NCBI GenBank assembly: GCA_003993805.1
Contig: RSEF01000014.1
Coordinates: 3,597,941 to 3,661,940 of the forward strand
Reading direction: 5' to 3'
DNA length: 64,000 nt
Source: Himantopus leucocephalus
Lineage: Eukaryota; Chordata; Aves; Charadriiformes; Recurvirostridae
Shown here: positions 53,631 through 64,000 of the stretch, piece after piece
How positions within the stretch are numbered: the first letter of the stretch is position 1
Layout of the letters: every line of letters starts with the position of its first letter
Program-made: the position numbers and the translations under genes
Notes under the pieces: model-generated
What the model was told of the DNA's origin: nothing
What the model saw: only the letters and a program-made list of their open reading frames with translations
Databases searched by the model: none

Positions 53631-56600
53631 ACCCACTATGCTTTTTTTCTTGTTTGACCAGGCAGTTTACAAAGTTCATCCCTTAATGCTGACTCCTGGA
53701 TACTGTAAATATCCAGGATGGTAAGATAATTTACAGATTCAGTTTTTGTTCATGAACTTTCAGTTTGCCTTACGCAAGTAAAACCAATAATTGATTGGAA
53801 CAAAATCCAAGGGCATCTGATATAAAAGGATATGATGCGGCACAGTTGTCTGACATTCCAGATTGATCTGCAGAAAGCTAAGATGTGCATGAAATTAAAA
53901 AAACAAGCAAATACATACATTTTAATCATGTTTTTCCAGTACCTCATCCCACCAGCCTGTTACAACTGGGAAAGTACAGTACCATGTGCTGGCTCTCAAC
54001 ATTGTCTTACAAGTACTGTGCACAGATTTAACACCTACAATAAATAGGTCAGTGTCAGACTCTTACTGATGTTCATTTACCTGTGGATGTGAAGATGGTT
54101 TGAGAAAAATTGGCCACTCATAAAAATGCCAAATTGGTATGCAAGGTGTGGTGACTGGCCCAGGCTATCTACAATGCTGCAGGTTTTTTTGCTTGTTGAA
54201 TCACACCTGTTCGTCTAAATTATGTGACATTTCAAAAACTTTGTTATTTGGTAATTCTCAGAAGAGATTCTAATTCTCAGAATTTGCCCCTTGCAAAGTT
54301 GCACTGTCTGCATGAATCTTGACTGCTTCTTAACAGCAGTATTCATAGACTGGTTTTTTTGTTGTTGTTTCCTAGACAACCACTCCAGGTTCCCCCCAGC
54401 GCTCTTGCTTTTGCGTTCCCTGATTAAGATGTACGTGCTGCTTTTGGCTGATCTTATTTGTGGGAATAGTACTAATTTTCATAGGTGTGATATTGATTAA
54501 ATTTTTATTTTCTCAAACAATATTAATTCCAGTATTTTATAAAGGATGATAGGATTACATGAATTTTAACTTTGCTAAATTATAGGTTAAGCTCCCTAAT
54601 GTGGAAGTTATTCTAGGTTTTTTGCTCAAGGCAATTTTTCGTTTACACAACCGACTGATTGAAATCTACAGTTCAGTTTGTCTCAATTTTTATGCAGACG
54701 AGCCATAATTACAACACGCTACTCCTGTCGTGAGCACTCCTAGAGCTCTCTTTTGAGTCCCTCAACTCTGACATTTTCTGTGTTTGTAACTCAAGTTGTA
54801 ACTCAAACATAAGTGGCAGGGATGTGGCTTGGCTCCTCCACTATGGCTACTACTGCTACTTCCAGTCCCTTGCAGAAGTTTTCCTGACAGTAGAAAGGCC
54901 ATCAAATCTACCATCTTCTCTTACCTTGCCTTAGTCTGGCCTTGGTCTTTGGGTAGATCATTAAATTTCAGTCATGGCCAAATTTCACTCTACTTAGTGT
55001 AAAATCAAATTGGGGGTGAGGGAAGGAGGGGTAGAACCACGCTAACATGTGGGTCTAGGTGAAGCTGGCTCATTAGCTCCTCTCTTACTGCCTGGAAGTA
55101 GATCCATTACTTCACCAGCCAGATAATCCCGTACTGAAATGACTCAGAATTTTGGAAGAGGAACCATCTTGGAAAACAAGAAATTATTAAAGTTCAGGTT
55201 GAGTTTAAGTGCCTTCGTCCACAGGAAAAAAGGTTAAGAATGTGCTTAATGGGCTACAAAATCAGGACGCCAAGGGGAGATAAAAGGTGGCCAGCAAGTG
55301 TAGTATCCCTGTATCTTTGCCTACCAAAATTACATTCCTTTGTCTCTCTGAGCATTTACTATATTAAAATATTAATACACACATTATGTTGCTTTACTAA
55401 AAATTAATTATAGATTGAGTCTTTATTGGCATGAAGCTAGATTTCTTAATATGATTACAAAATCTTACATATTGGACAATATGTATCTGATTTGTATTTC
55501 ATAATACATTACAAACTATACACTTTAAGCCATATTTTTTTCTAGTATATATCTATTTTGTATTTTTACAACAAGACTTTTATTTTTGTGAGATGTTTGA
55601 GTCTTAGAGAATTTACACAGCTGTTGAATGCATCTATTTTACTTGCTGAAAACTTGTCTCAAAATTAAGTAGGCCATTTTGCTTAATGTGAAAAGCAAAA
55701 AATACTGTTTCATGAAGATGAAAATGCAGGAATCTCAAGCAGAAACCATTATATGTGCTTTTCACAAACACCATAAGAAATAACAGCTCATTTTTTTAAA
55801 TCTGTCAACAACTAGTACTGTGTTAATTGTATTTATAAGGTGACCTGGGGAATACAAAAAGTGGATGAAGGGTGAGCAAAACTTTCTGATTTTATTTTTA
55901 TGTAGTTCTTCTTGGGAAAAAGCATCCATTTCTCATGCTGAAGGAAAGTCCGTTTTGCTTCATGCAGTTTATGAATGCTTTCGAATATAACTCTATCTGA
56001 ATAATACCCGAATTCACCACCTGAATAAGTTTTTTGGAGGGGTTTAATGTATCTTAAATTAGAAAGATTACTTCTTTAAGAACAGAGGAAGACAATGAAG
56101 TCCCACAGTTTTACTGCTTGAATGTAATTCTGGAGCGTAAGCCCTTTTGTAAATACTGGACTAAATACACAACAGTTAGTTGGTTTTCAGTTAGTATGCT
56201 GCTTTAATATTTTTTACAATACCCTTTACTGTTGCCTTGTTTTCTCATGTGGCTCTTTTTGGGGAAGCATTATACACAATCAGTCAGCTTTATATGTTTC
56301 AGAATTGCTTCTGATGCCTTTCTTTCGCACTAAGAAGCCTCTGTAGTACATTACCCCACTTTACAAATGAGAATCTCGTAGTATGTTCTTTATGTACATA
56401 TGTAAATTGCTTTCATTTATTTATGCCAGTGGCCTCGGCACTTGAATTGTATGACTGCTGAATAAACAACTTTTCTCCCTGAATTACTTTTTTCATACTG
56501 TTCATGTCTGGTGCCATGCAGTACAGGGTGTATGTAACCACTCAAAGGGAGGTGTGCTTAACCTTGGAACCTGAGTTGGTTGCTAAAACTCCTTGGAAAT

Positions 56601-58067
56601 ACCTTGGAAATCCTTTCCACCAACTGCCTACTGGAGGAGAAATATGTTTGCACAGATTTCGTGAGTGAAAGTTTCTGCGCCTCTTTTTTCAGGCACAACT
56701 TTGTTACAAAAAGGAATAGTGAAAGATGTTTGCTTTTATTTCCATCCTTCTACTAATCCACTATTATGAGATCTCTGATCTGCAAACAAGGGAACATCAC
56801 ATGAGCAACAACTGTGGCTCTCTGTAGGCTCACCACTTGCCATTTCCAACTAAATGTTCCTGGAATGTTCAAACTTACTCTCGATTGTATTTCCAGTTAC
56901 ATTACGTCAAAACTAGGCTCTTCTGTCCATCCATGAAAATTTGCTGTTTCCTTGAGAATAAGAGAAGGAAAACTGGCATATAGGTTCATAATGAACATAC
57001 TCTTGAAGAGGTGGAGTTTGAATGACCTTATTTTATTAACTTAGGACTATATGCCATCTCTTCCATGGTGTAGCCATCCAATGTCCTTTCCCTCTTCCCT
57101 CCAAAACTATGCCTCCCCAACTGCGTATGTCCAGTTGTAGTCTATGGCAGTGTCTCTCTTACTGTGCACATGTAAGCACATTTTTGCTTTCTTGCACTAG
57201 CACAAAAAGATAGCACCACAAAACATTTGTTTGACACGAGCCTTCCTTTCAAAGGAACCTTTTCTGTTTCCTTCCAGAACAGGTATCCTTGAGATGACTT
57301 GCCAACTGCTAGACAGCAAGCATGCACTGCTTCTCAGCCAGTGAGCACGCCAGACAAATTGCTTTCCAAGCTGTCTATTATGCAAGTCTGAAATCGAGAA
57401 AAATATGAGTAAGGTAAGCACAAACATGACATCAGAGAGAGAAAAGCATCAGACAATATCCAGTTCCAAAATGATCCATTGGCACCTATGTTTGCCAGAC
57501 ATAGAGAAAACAAGTCTAAAACACACGTGGAAACATGAAAATAGATTTTGACTCTGGGAAACCTTTTGACACCAGAATAAAGGCAATCAATTGCACAGCT
57601 CACTTTTTTTTCCTTTTTTCTTTAATTGAAAGTCCTTGTAAAGCTCTAACCTACAGGCAAAAGGAAGAGAACAAATAGGAGACAAAGAGAACTCAGCAAG
57701 AGTCACAGCAGCAAAACAGTCACCTTGCGCTATGCCTTAGACAAAGCCACTCTGGCTTTTTTTTCCTGCAAGTTAGCCTATGGGGAGGAGCTGTAGGCTC
57801 AGCCCATGGATGGCGTTTACTGTGTACATGTCATCAGAATATGGCACATCTGGAGAAACCAAGTAGTCTGAGTCCTTCTGAATGTCTCTCAATATATGGT
57901 ACAGTTAATCTATGGTGGCATTGATCTTAAAATACTGTGTACTCCATTACAGCCTCAGCTAACCCACCTTTAATGGGAAAATAATCACTGTTTATCCCTT
58001 GTTTATAGTGAATAGAACTTAGTAGCTTGAACTGTTCAAAGGATTAGCATTTGTTATAACATCAAAC
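53631..58067. other. AT-rich stretch, nothing recognised
   Basis: From 53.6 to about 56.8 kb the + strand is T-leaning, and from about 57.3 kb A/C-leaning. AATAAA hexamers occur (for example near 56460) but no exon or repeat was recognised. Open frames are short and unremarkable. Confidence 0.5.
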
Positions 58068-58500
58068 TCACAGAATCACAGAATTTTCAGAGTTGGAAGG
58101 GACCTCTAGAGATCATCTAGTCCAACTCCCCTGCCAAAGCAGGATTGCCTAGAGCACATTATTCAGCACTGCATCCAGGCGGGTCTTGAAAATCTCCAGA
58201 GAAGGGGACTCCACAACCTCCCTGGGCAGCCTGTTCCAGTGCTCTGTCACCCTCACCGTAAAGAAGTTTTTCCGTGTATTTGAACGGAACTTCTTATGCT
58301 CCAACTTGTGCCCATTGCCCCTTGTCCTGTCACTGGGAACCATTGGAAAGAGTCTGGCTCCATCCTCCTTAAACCCACCCTTTAGATACTTGTAAACATT
58401 AATAAGGTCTCCCCTCAACCTTCTCTTCTCCAGGCTAAAGAGTCCCAGCTCTCTCAGCCTTTCCTCATAAGGGAGACATTCAACACCATTTACTTTACTA
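58068..58500 (-). mobile_element. CR1 LINE 3' end with intact ORF2 terminus, antisense
   Basis: The left edge has the reversed tail TCACAGAATCACAGAAT, then GTTGGAAGGGACCTCTAGAG and ATCATCTAGTCCAACTCCCC. Moving right, it runs through the 3' UTR into the end of the reverse-transcriptase ORF. About 430 bp is retained; the left edge is the true 3' end and the right edge is a 5' truncation into unique sequence near 58500. It is the least diverged CR1 in the window. Confidence 0.93.
58149..58500 (-). pseudogene. C-terminal fragment of CR1 ORF2 (reverse transcriptase ORF)
   Basis: The frame is open on the minus strand to a stop at 58149-58151. Recognisable CR1 ORF2 C-terminal segments are [67 protein letters not shown] and [12 protein letters not shown]. 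The catalytic RT and endonuclease domains are absent because the insertion is 5'-truncated. The unbroken frame suggests a fairly recent insertion. It has no host function that I can see. Confidence 0.9.
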
Positions 58501-61500
58501 AAATCTAGCAAAAGATGTACAGCCACAAAAAAGCATTTTTTTCTCTGTTCTTTAGTGCATAGGCAAAACTTTGTAATTTAGATTTATTAAAACTGCATTC
58601 TCCAGTGCAACACAAAGAACTCCATAAATGCTAAGCACCATTATTATTATCAATGTAAATCAAAAGTTGCAATTATGAATGAGTAACAGAAGCCAAAATT
58701 TCTCAGTAGATAATGTTATTACCAGCTAAGATCTTAATGTTTACTTTAAACCGTGTTGGGAGAGATGCTTTTCTACACTGTGAAATCCTTTGGTCAAGGA
58801 AAATCTTTGTATTTAAGCAAATGCCTCTCATATAGATGATGCTTTGAGTAATATGTAAGGGTAGAGGCAAAGGAGAGAAAGAGAGAGTCATTCCAACAAT
58901 CACTAGAAGTTGAAGAGCCCTAAATTTTTAAAACAAAGCATACTGAAATCTATTATACACAGGAGAGACTTGCTTTTTAAAAAAACACAAGCAGGTATGA
59001 AAAGAAAAATTCTTTTAAAAAGACAGACTTGCCTCCTACCGTCCATTTCCATCATAGGTATTTATAGGAAACTGTAAGACAATTCTATCACCCCCACTAT
59101 TTTAGCAAAGGCAGGTAAGGCACGTGAGAGGTATTATACATAACAAACACATGGCCTCAAGGAACTTTTAACTCACTTCTTCAGGAGGAAGAGAAGAATG
59201 AAGGAGTCTATAGAATTCATGCTTTCCATTTCTACATGAGGAAACTGATGGCAGATTTTATTCAGAGGAAAAATATTCTAGCACTGGAAGCAAAAGAGCT
59301 GTGACAGGATGTCCCTGAGCTATGCTGCTTTAGGGATCAAATTCAGGTCTCTTGCCTGGTATTGTACTGGGCCACTTAGGGACACTCGAGTATATCACTG
59401 ACTCCCCTTGTAACCTGGGACAATTCACACCCTGACTCCCCAAATATAAAAAGGATCCATAACATTTATTTTCTTTCATCTAGAACATTATAAACTTTCT
59501 GATCTTATATGTATGATTTTGCATTAGTGGTAAGGATGGATCTTGTGTGTGTGTGTGTATACAAGCAGTCACCCAAATTGTTTCAGTTTTTCAGTTTCAG
59601 CGTTGTTTCAGATATTCAGGTTTTTGATACTGATACAGAAGATAGGTCTATATCTGAGGGAATCTTCTTGTCAGTTCAGTATTATACTGACAATGGGTCA
59701 ATACTGGATTTGGGTGTCATTTGGTATGTGTGTGTTGCCCGATTTGTACTTTTCCTTTTCTAGTTTATACGTTGCTTAAAATAAACAACAACAATGTTCA
59801 CTATGTATTCACAATGTATCTGCACTAAGGAGGCATCTAAATCTCAAGGAAGCAAAAGGAAAGCCTCACAGACTTCACAGCATCCCTGACCTTTCCCTTA
59901 CATCTGCTCTCCTCTTCCTACGCATGCATGTACACTGAGTCAAAAGATTTACAAAGCAGGAAAACAAATGGAGTCATATGAGTCGTTCATACTGGGTCAC
60001 ATCCCTGCTTCGACAAGGTACAGTTTAACCTCGGACTGAACCTGATTTTCGTAGGCCATGGGGAACAGTTATGTAACAATGAACAGTTGAAACACAAATA
60101 GACAAAGATTTTACAAACCAAAGCAAAGGTAAATTATTAACTGTTATTTAAAAAAATTACTTTTCACACTAGCTTATCTTGAACTAAATACTATAAAACT
60201 ACCACCTTAGCATTACTTTTTATGCATTAGTTCTCATCTTGAGCAGCTACCTTACTTGATATTTTATTGATGATCCTTATACTCTAAATAATTTAAAAAG
60301 AGTGAGTCTCGAGGAAAAGATTCAGCCTTAAGAATATATCTCTGTAGTACAGCTTTATGCTGCTTTAGAACTGGATCCGTATGTGGTCAGCCCTTGCACA
60401 GCTGGAGGATTCTCATGTTTGACGCTTCTCTGTGGGACACTTTTGCTATTTCTTTTTCTGAATGTCGCAATTAAGGATTTTTCAAACTGTCCCTGATGAC
60501 AGCTATAGTCAAATATACGGCATAGTTTTTTACATCTCTGAGTGAAAAACTTCTGTATGACAATTGTAGGATGCTATACATTGAAGACAACCTAAAAAAT
60601 TAAAATCATTAGACGTGCTCCCTCCTCCTCTTTCACCCTTCTCTTCCCTTATTCAAATGCTTAAAATTCACTCACATTCCAGCTGTTACATCTAAATGGA
60701 ACATTACATTCCTGTTTAGCAATATGTGCAAATAAGGTGATAATTGATAATGCAAAATCCAATCCCAACTTCATGTGGTTGTAATAGAAAACTGCTTTTA
60801 TCCCCTTCATTATATATATGTGCTATATGCATTTACAGTGTTATATGTGATGCAATTTTGCGGTTATAGATGAATACAAATTCAATAGAGAAGGGTAATC
60901 AGAAAGGAGAAAGACTGTTACAGTCTATGCGGTACTGAAGACTGATCTTGGTTATTCATGAGGTTTTTATAAAACTCCTCCCTGTAGGAGAAATCCAATG
61001 GCAGGAGGGATCTGATGTGAAATTCAGAGCCAATAAAGAGCACAGAGAAGCTGAATAATCATTCTTCTCTATAACAGTGTTGGACATTATGCAGCTTGCA
61101 GACTTTTTTCCCTATAATTTGACTCTCTTACTCATCTTACTCTATTTCAGTAAATCAAGAGATGACTCATAGAAAATCAGAATCCAGGCACAACAGCGAT
61201 ACCATATAACGAGTCATTTGTTTTATACTGGGAATGTTGGCAAACTTATGTGTATACAAGCTGACTGCTCTCCTTAGTAGACAGTTAAGCTTTTGACTGC
61301 TGGATAATCTCTTTTTACCTTAATCAATTGCACTGTGACATTAGATTTTAAAATAGGCTGTTTTTCTTATGGTAATAATGCTGTACAGCTGACTGAAGAA
61401 CAATTGTTAAGGCTAAAATTGTAATTAAAGATACATGCCTCTTGCCCAATTTACTTGTGCTTCTTAAGAATTATTTATTACTTGTTTAAAGAATATTTTC

Positions 61501-64000
61501 AGACAGATTAGATTAAAAACAACATTTCTGTCTATGCCAGGCATGTTCAAAAAAAAGTAACAATTGCATTTCTGTTCTGAATCCAGTATTTGAATTTCAG
61601 TATCAGGTTTAAGCCTCTGCTGGGAGAAGCATTAAATAAAAAAAATAAGAGAAATGTTGAGAGAGCTCAGATACCATTTGACTGACATCTCCAAACCTCC
61701 ATAAAGTGACCAGAAAGCTGAAGCTGGTTTGGATTTCTTTTGCTGTTGTTTGTCTGGTCCTGCTCATATGTAACGTGGCATCTGTGAGCAGTAAACGAAA
61801 ATGTATATTAAACAAGAATCTGGAGGCACGGTGCAATATACTATATGGTAAAAGGTAAGACTGCTCTTGCTGCTGCTATCCAGCATGATATATATTAGTA
61901 AAATATGATATTAGCATTTATATGAGCTTCACAGCATACAGTAAGTGAAAATTCCTCCACATTGCATTGGCCTCGAACCTGGCTGAGAAGTTTACATAAA
62001 GGCTAAAGCTAGCCTCTTTCGTCGGATGTTATGACATACAAGAGAGATCTTTGTCAAAGAGAGCAGATGGGGTAATATTTTAAGCTGAATGTTGTTCTCT
62101 CTCTCAGTCCTCTCGTGTCTTATGTCTAAATTTCTCAGTGCAATCCTGAACCTCTTATAGCCCAAGAACTTCAGATTAAAGACTAAAGGATTGGAGTCCT
62201 TGAATGTTACAAGTAAATGCTAGAAGTGGATCAAAAGTTCAAAAACAATCTCTCTGGACCTCGTAATACATTAATTAATTCTGTTTTGTCCTATACTTTT
62301 GTATTCTATTCTGCTAAGCAAGTTCTTATATTGGCTTTATCAATGTACTATCTGAGTACGTTTCTGAATTGTGTTCTATTCTTGTCCTGTTCCCCCCAAA
62401 TAAATTATCTGTGCTGTAGCATTTTGTTTGGGGAGTGATTTGTTTTATGTTAGAAAGAGGTGTTTGTACTTTGAGGTTCTACACTTAGATTAGAAACCAT
62501 AGAGATCTGTGATCCCACAGACTTGGGCTGGCCTCCAAGAATTACGGGTCTCTGTTCTCCCCAGAATTACAGGAGGGCACACTTAGGATCACAGCCTTTG
62601 CTTTTGAACTTGTGCCCCAAGCACTGATCTGATGCCCAACTTTTAGAATTGGCTTCAACGTAGCAGATAACTTGTTTTCATCTCCCTCATCTTATTTTTA
62701 TAAGATCAGGAATAAGTCCCTTACATCTGTCATCAAAACACTGTGTGGTGTTTTTTGTCCACCCTATGGTGGACACATACAGCCAACTTCATACAAATAC
62801 TTTTATATGGGGAGAGACTCCTTTCTTTTGCAACTGTTATAAAAACAACTTGAGCCTGAATGCAGGCTGAAGGTTTCACAGAGTCCTTCTTCTGTGAGCA
62901 CCTCAGAGGAGCAGTAAGAGAGCTGCCTCCACCATACTGATCATATTATTACATATATTAACACCTCCAACACCACTGCCTTCTCTCTTGGTGTTGCCTG
63001 CCCATTATACACAGACTGAAAGTGGGTCAAGGACACATTGAGGAATTTTACAAGTCCAGTCAGTGTTTGAATCAAAGGAAGAGTACTACTGCATAAAGAA
63101 GTCATTTGACACAGTAAGTCACAGTCAATAAATAAACAAATAAATAAAGTGCCTAAGCGTGTAGCAGAATTTCATGCTTTAGCACAAACAGGCCACGAGC
63201 AGAGGGTGAGTTTCTAATTAAGAGAGAATTGCTATGGTAACCAAAGGTGGTCACACATAATTGGGTGTGAAACCACATGAGGCTTCATGACAGAGGTGTC
63301 TGCATATATTATCCAGCACATTTTCTGTTTCTGAAATAGAATTACATTGTCAGGTCAGACAATATTTTCCATATTTTATGTGCCTCCTTTTTTAGCAACC
63401 AAAAATGCATCTCTGTGGGCTTCAGTGACAATTTCAGCTCTTCAGTACCCTTCTTGCAGCCAAGGCAGCAGAAGTCTAGATGCGACTCCCTCATGAGCTA
63501 AGAAGCAACAACAGAGAATGACCTTTCCAATGTATTTATATGAAACTCAGGAAGGGGTCTCTGTTCTTTAAATTATATCAGTCTATGTGCAAACACAAGC
63601 TTATAGTGAGGATTCTCAGCCCTAACTTACTCTCGATCGTGCGTCAAGAACAAAGAGAGGTGTTTGACTATATGTTTCCTAACGCAATTGAATGGGATGG
63701 AGGAGCAAGGTAATTCCCTGTGTTGGCCAAGCAGAGCAATCAGGGACACAGGTAACACCGCTTCTCAAAATGGGCCTGTGCACACTGTCTAGCTCCTTGA
63801 TATCATAGACCTGATATTACAGTGTCTTAGTTAAAACAGTTATTGTTTAAAGTTGGTATTTTGTTACCACAATTAGCAGGAGAGAGAGAATTGATAATCT
63901 CGGAGACTGAATTATTCTCTGCTCTGGTAGGAGCAGAGGGAATGCTTAAAACTCACACTACATCAACACAGTGACACCTGCTGCAGCAACCAATTGTGAC
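58501..64000. other. Gene-poor stretch to the window end
   Basis: AT-rich unique DNA with a (TG)n microsatellite at 59544-59559 and an AAATA/AAACA-type repeat near 63129-63149. AATAAA near 62399-62403 and a CCCCCC run nearby are isolated. No exon, RNA gene or transposon was recognised. Confidence 0.5.
59544..59559 (+). repeat. (TG)8 microsatellite
   Basis: Eight uninterrupted TG units. Confidence 0.9.

Noticed and set aside
53442..53724. Open frames encoding a poly-Gly stretch
   Set aside because: They are created by the suspect G run at 53568-53626 and an N.
58186..58395. Plus-strand 69-codon frame
   Set aside because: It is the shadow of the CR1 ORF2 fragment on the other strand.
1..64000. 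Searched for tRNA, rRNA, CRISPR arrays, viral coding genes and bacterial-type operons
   Set aside because: None was seen. The only retroviral trace is the solo LTR, which has no coding sequence.

Overview
This window is vertebrate nuclear DNA, most likely from a bird. It is AT-rich and almost entirely non-coding. The repeats are CR1 LINE fragments carrying the avian CR1 3' tail (repeated ATTCTATG/ATTCTGTG octamers) plus one avian-style endogenous-retrovirus LTR. Coding sequence is split into short exons with GT...AG boundaries. The LTR type points to a non-galliform bird, but I cannot name the species.

Left part, about 1-25,100, + strand: this is the 3' portion of CPPED1, a calcineurin-like metallophosphoesterase. 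Two coding exons are clear. The first (5903-6325) encodes the GNHD motif and the FQHIPL histidine. The terminal one (23899-24131) encodes the GHYH motif and the C-terminus. They are joined by a 17.6 kb phase-1 intron that holds a solo LTR (7650-8300) and a CR1 fragment (23168-23348). The 5' exons, with the first metal-binding aspartates, must lie left of the window. The 3' UTR probably ends near an AATAAA at 25075.

Middle part, about 25,100-52,000: no coding exon could be supported here. It contains degraded CR1 fragments, a C-rich quadruplex-capable tract and small hairpins. By eye the + strand is richer in A and C than the CPPED1 half. That would fit transcription from the minus strand, converging on CPPED1.

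Right part: a CpG island at about 52,040-53,060 looks like a divergent promoter. On the minus strand it has an ATG overlapping a YY1-like CCGCCAT element, a 30-codon open first exon and a strong GTAAGTA donor. On the + strand it has a consensus donor at 52681 and, 492 bp on, a well-formed exon (53173-53430) that looks non-coding. A 59-base G run preceded by an N (53567-53626) is probably an assembly or sequencing artefact. From there to the end the DNA is gene-poor apart from a relatively intact 3' CR1 copy (58068-58500).

No CRISPR array, bacterial gene, tRNA or rRNA was seen. The points most worth following up are the divergent promoter with its unrecognised minus-strand N-terminus, and the possibility of intronic polyadenylation truncating CPPED1.
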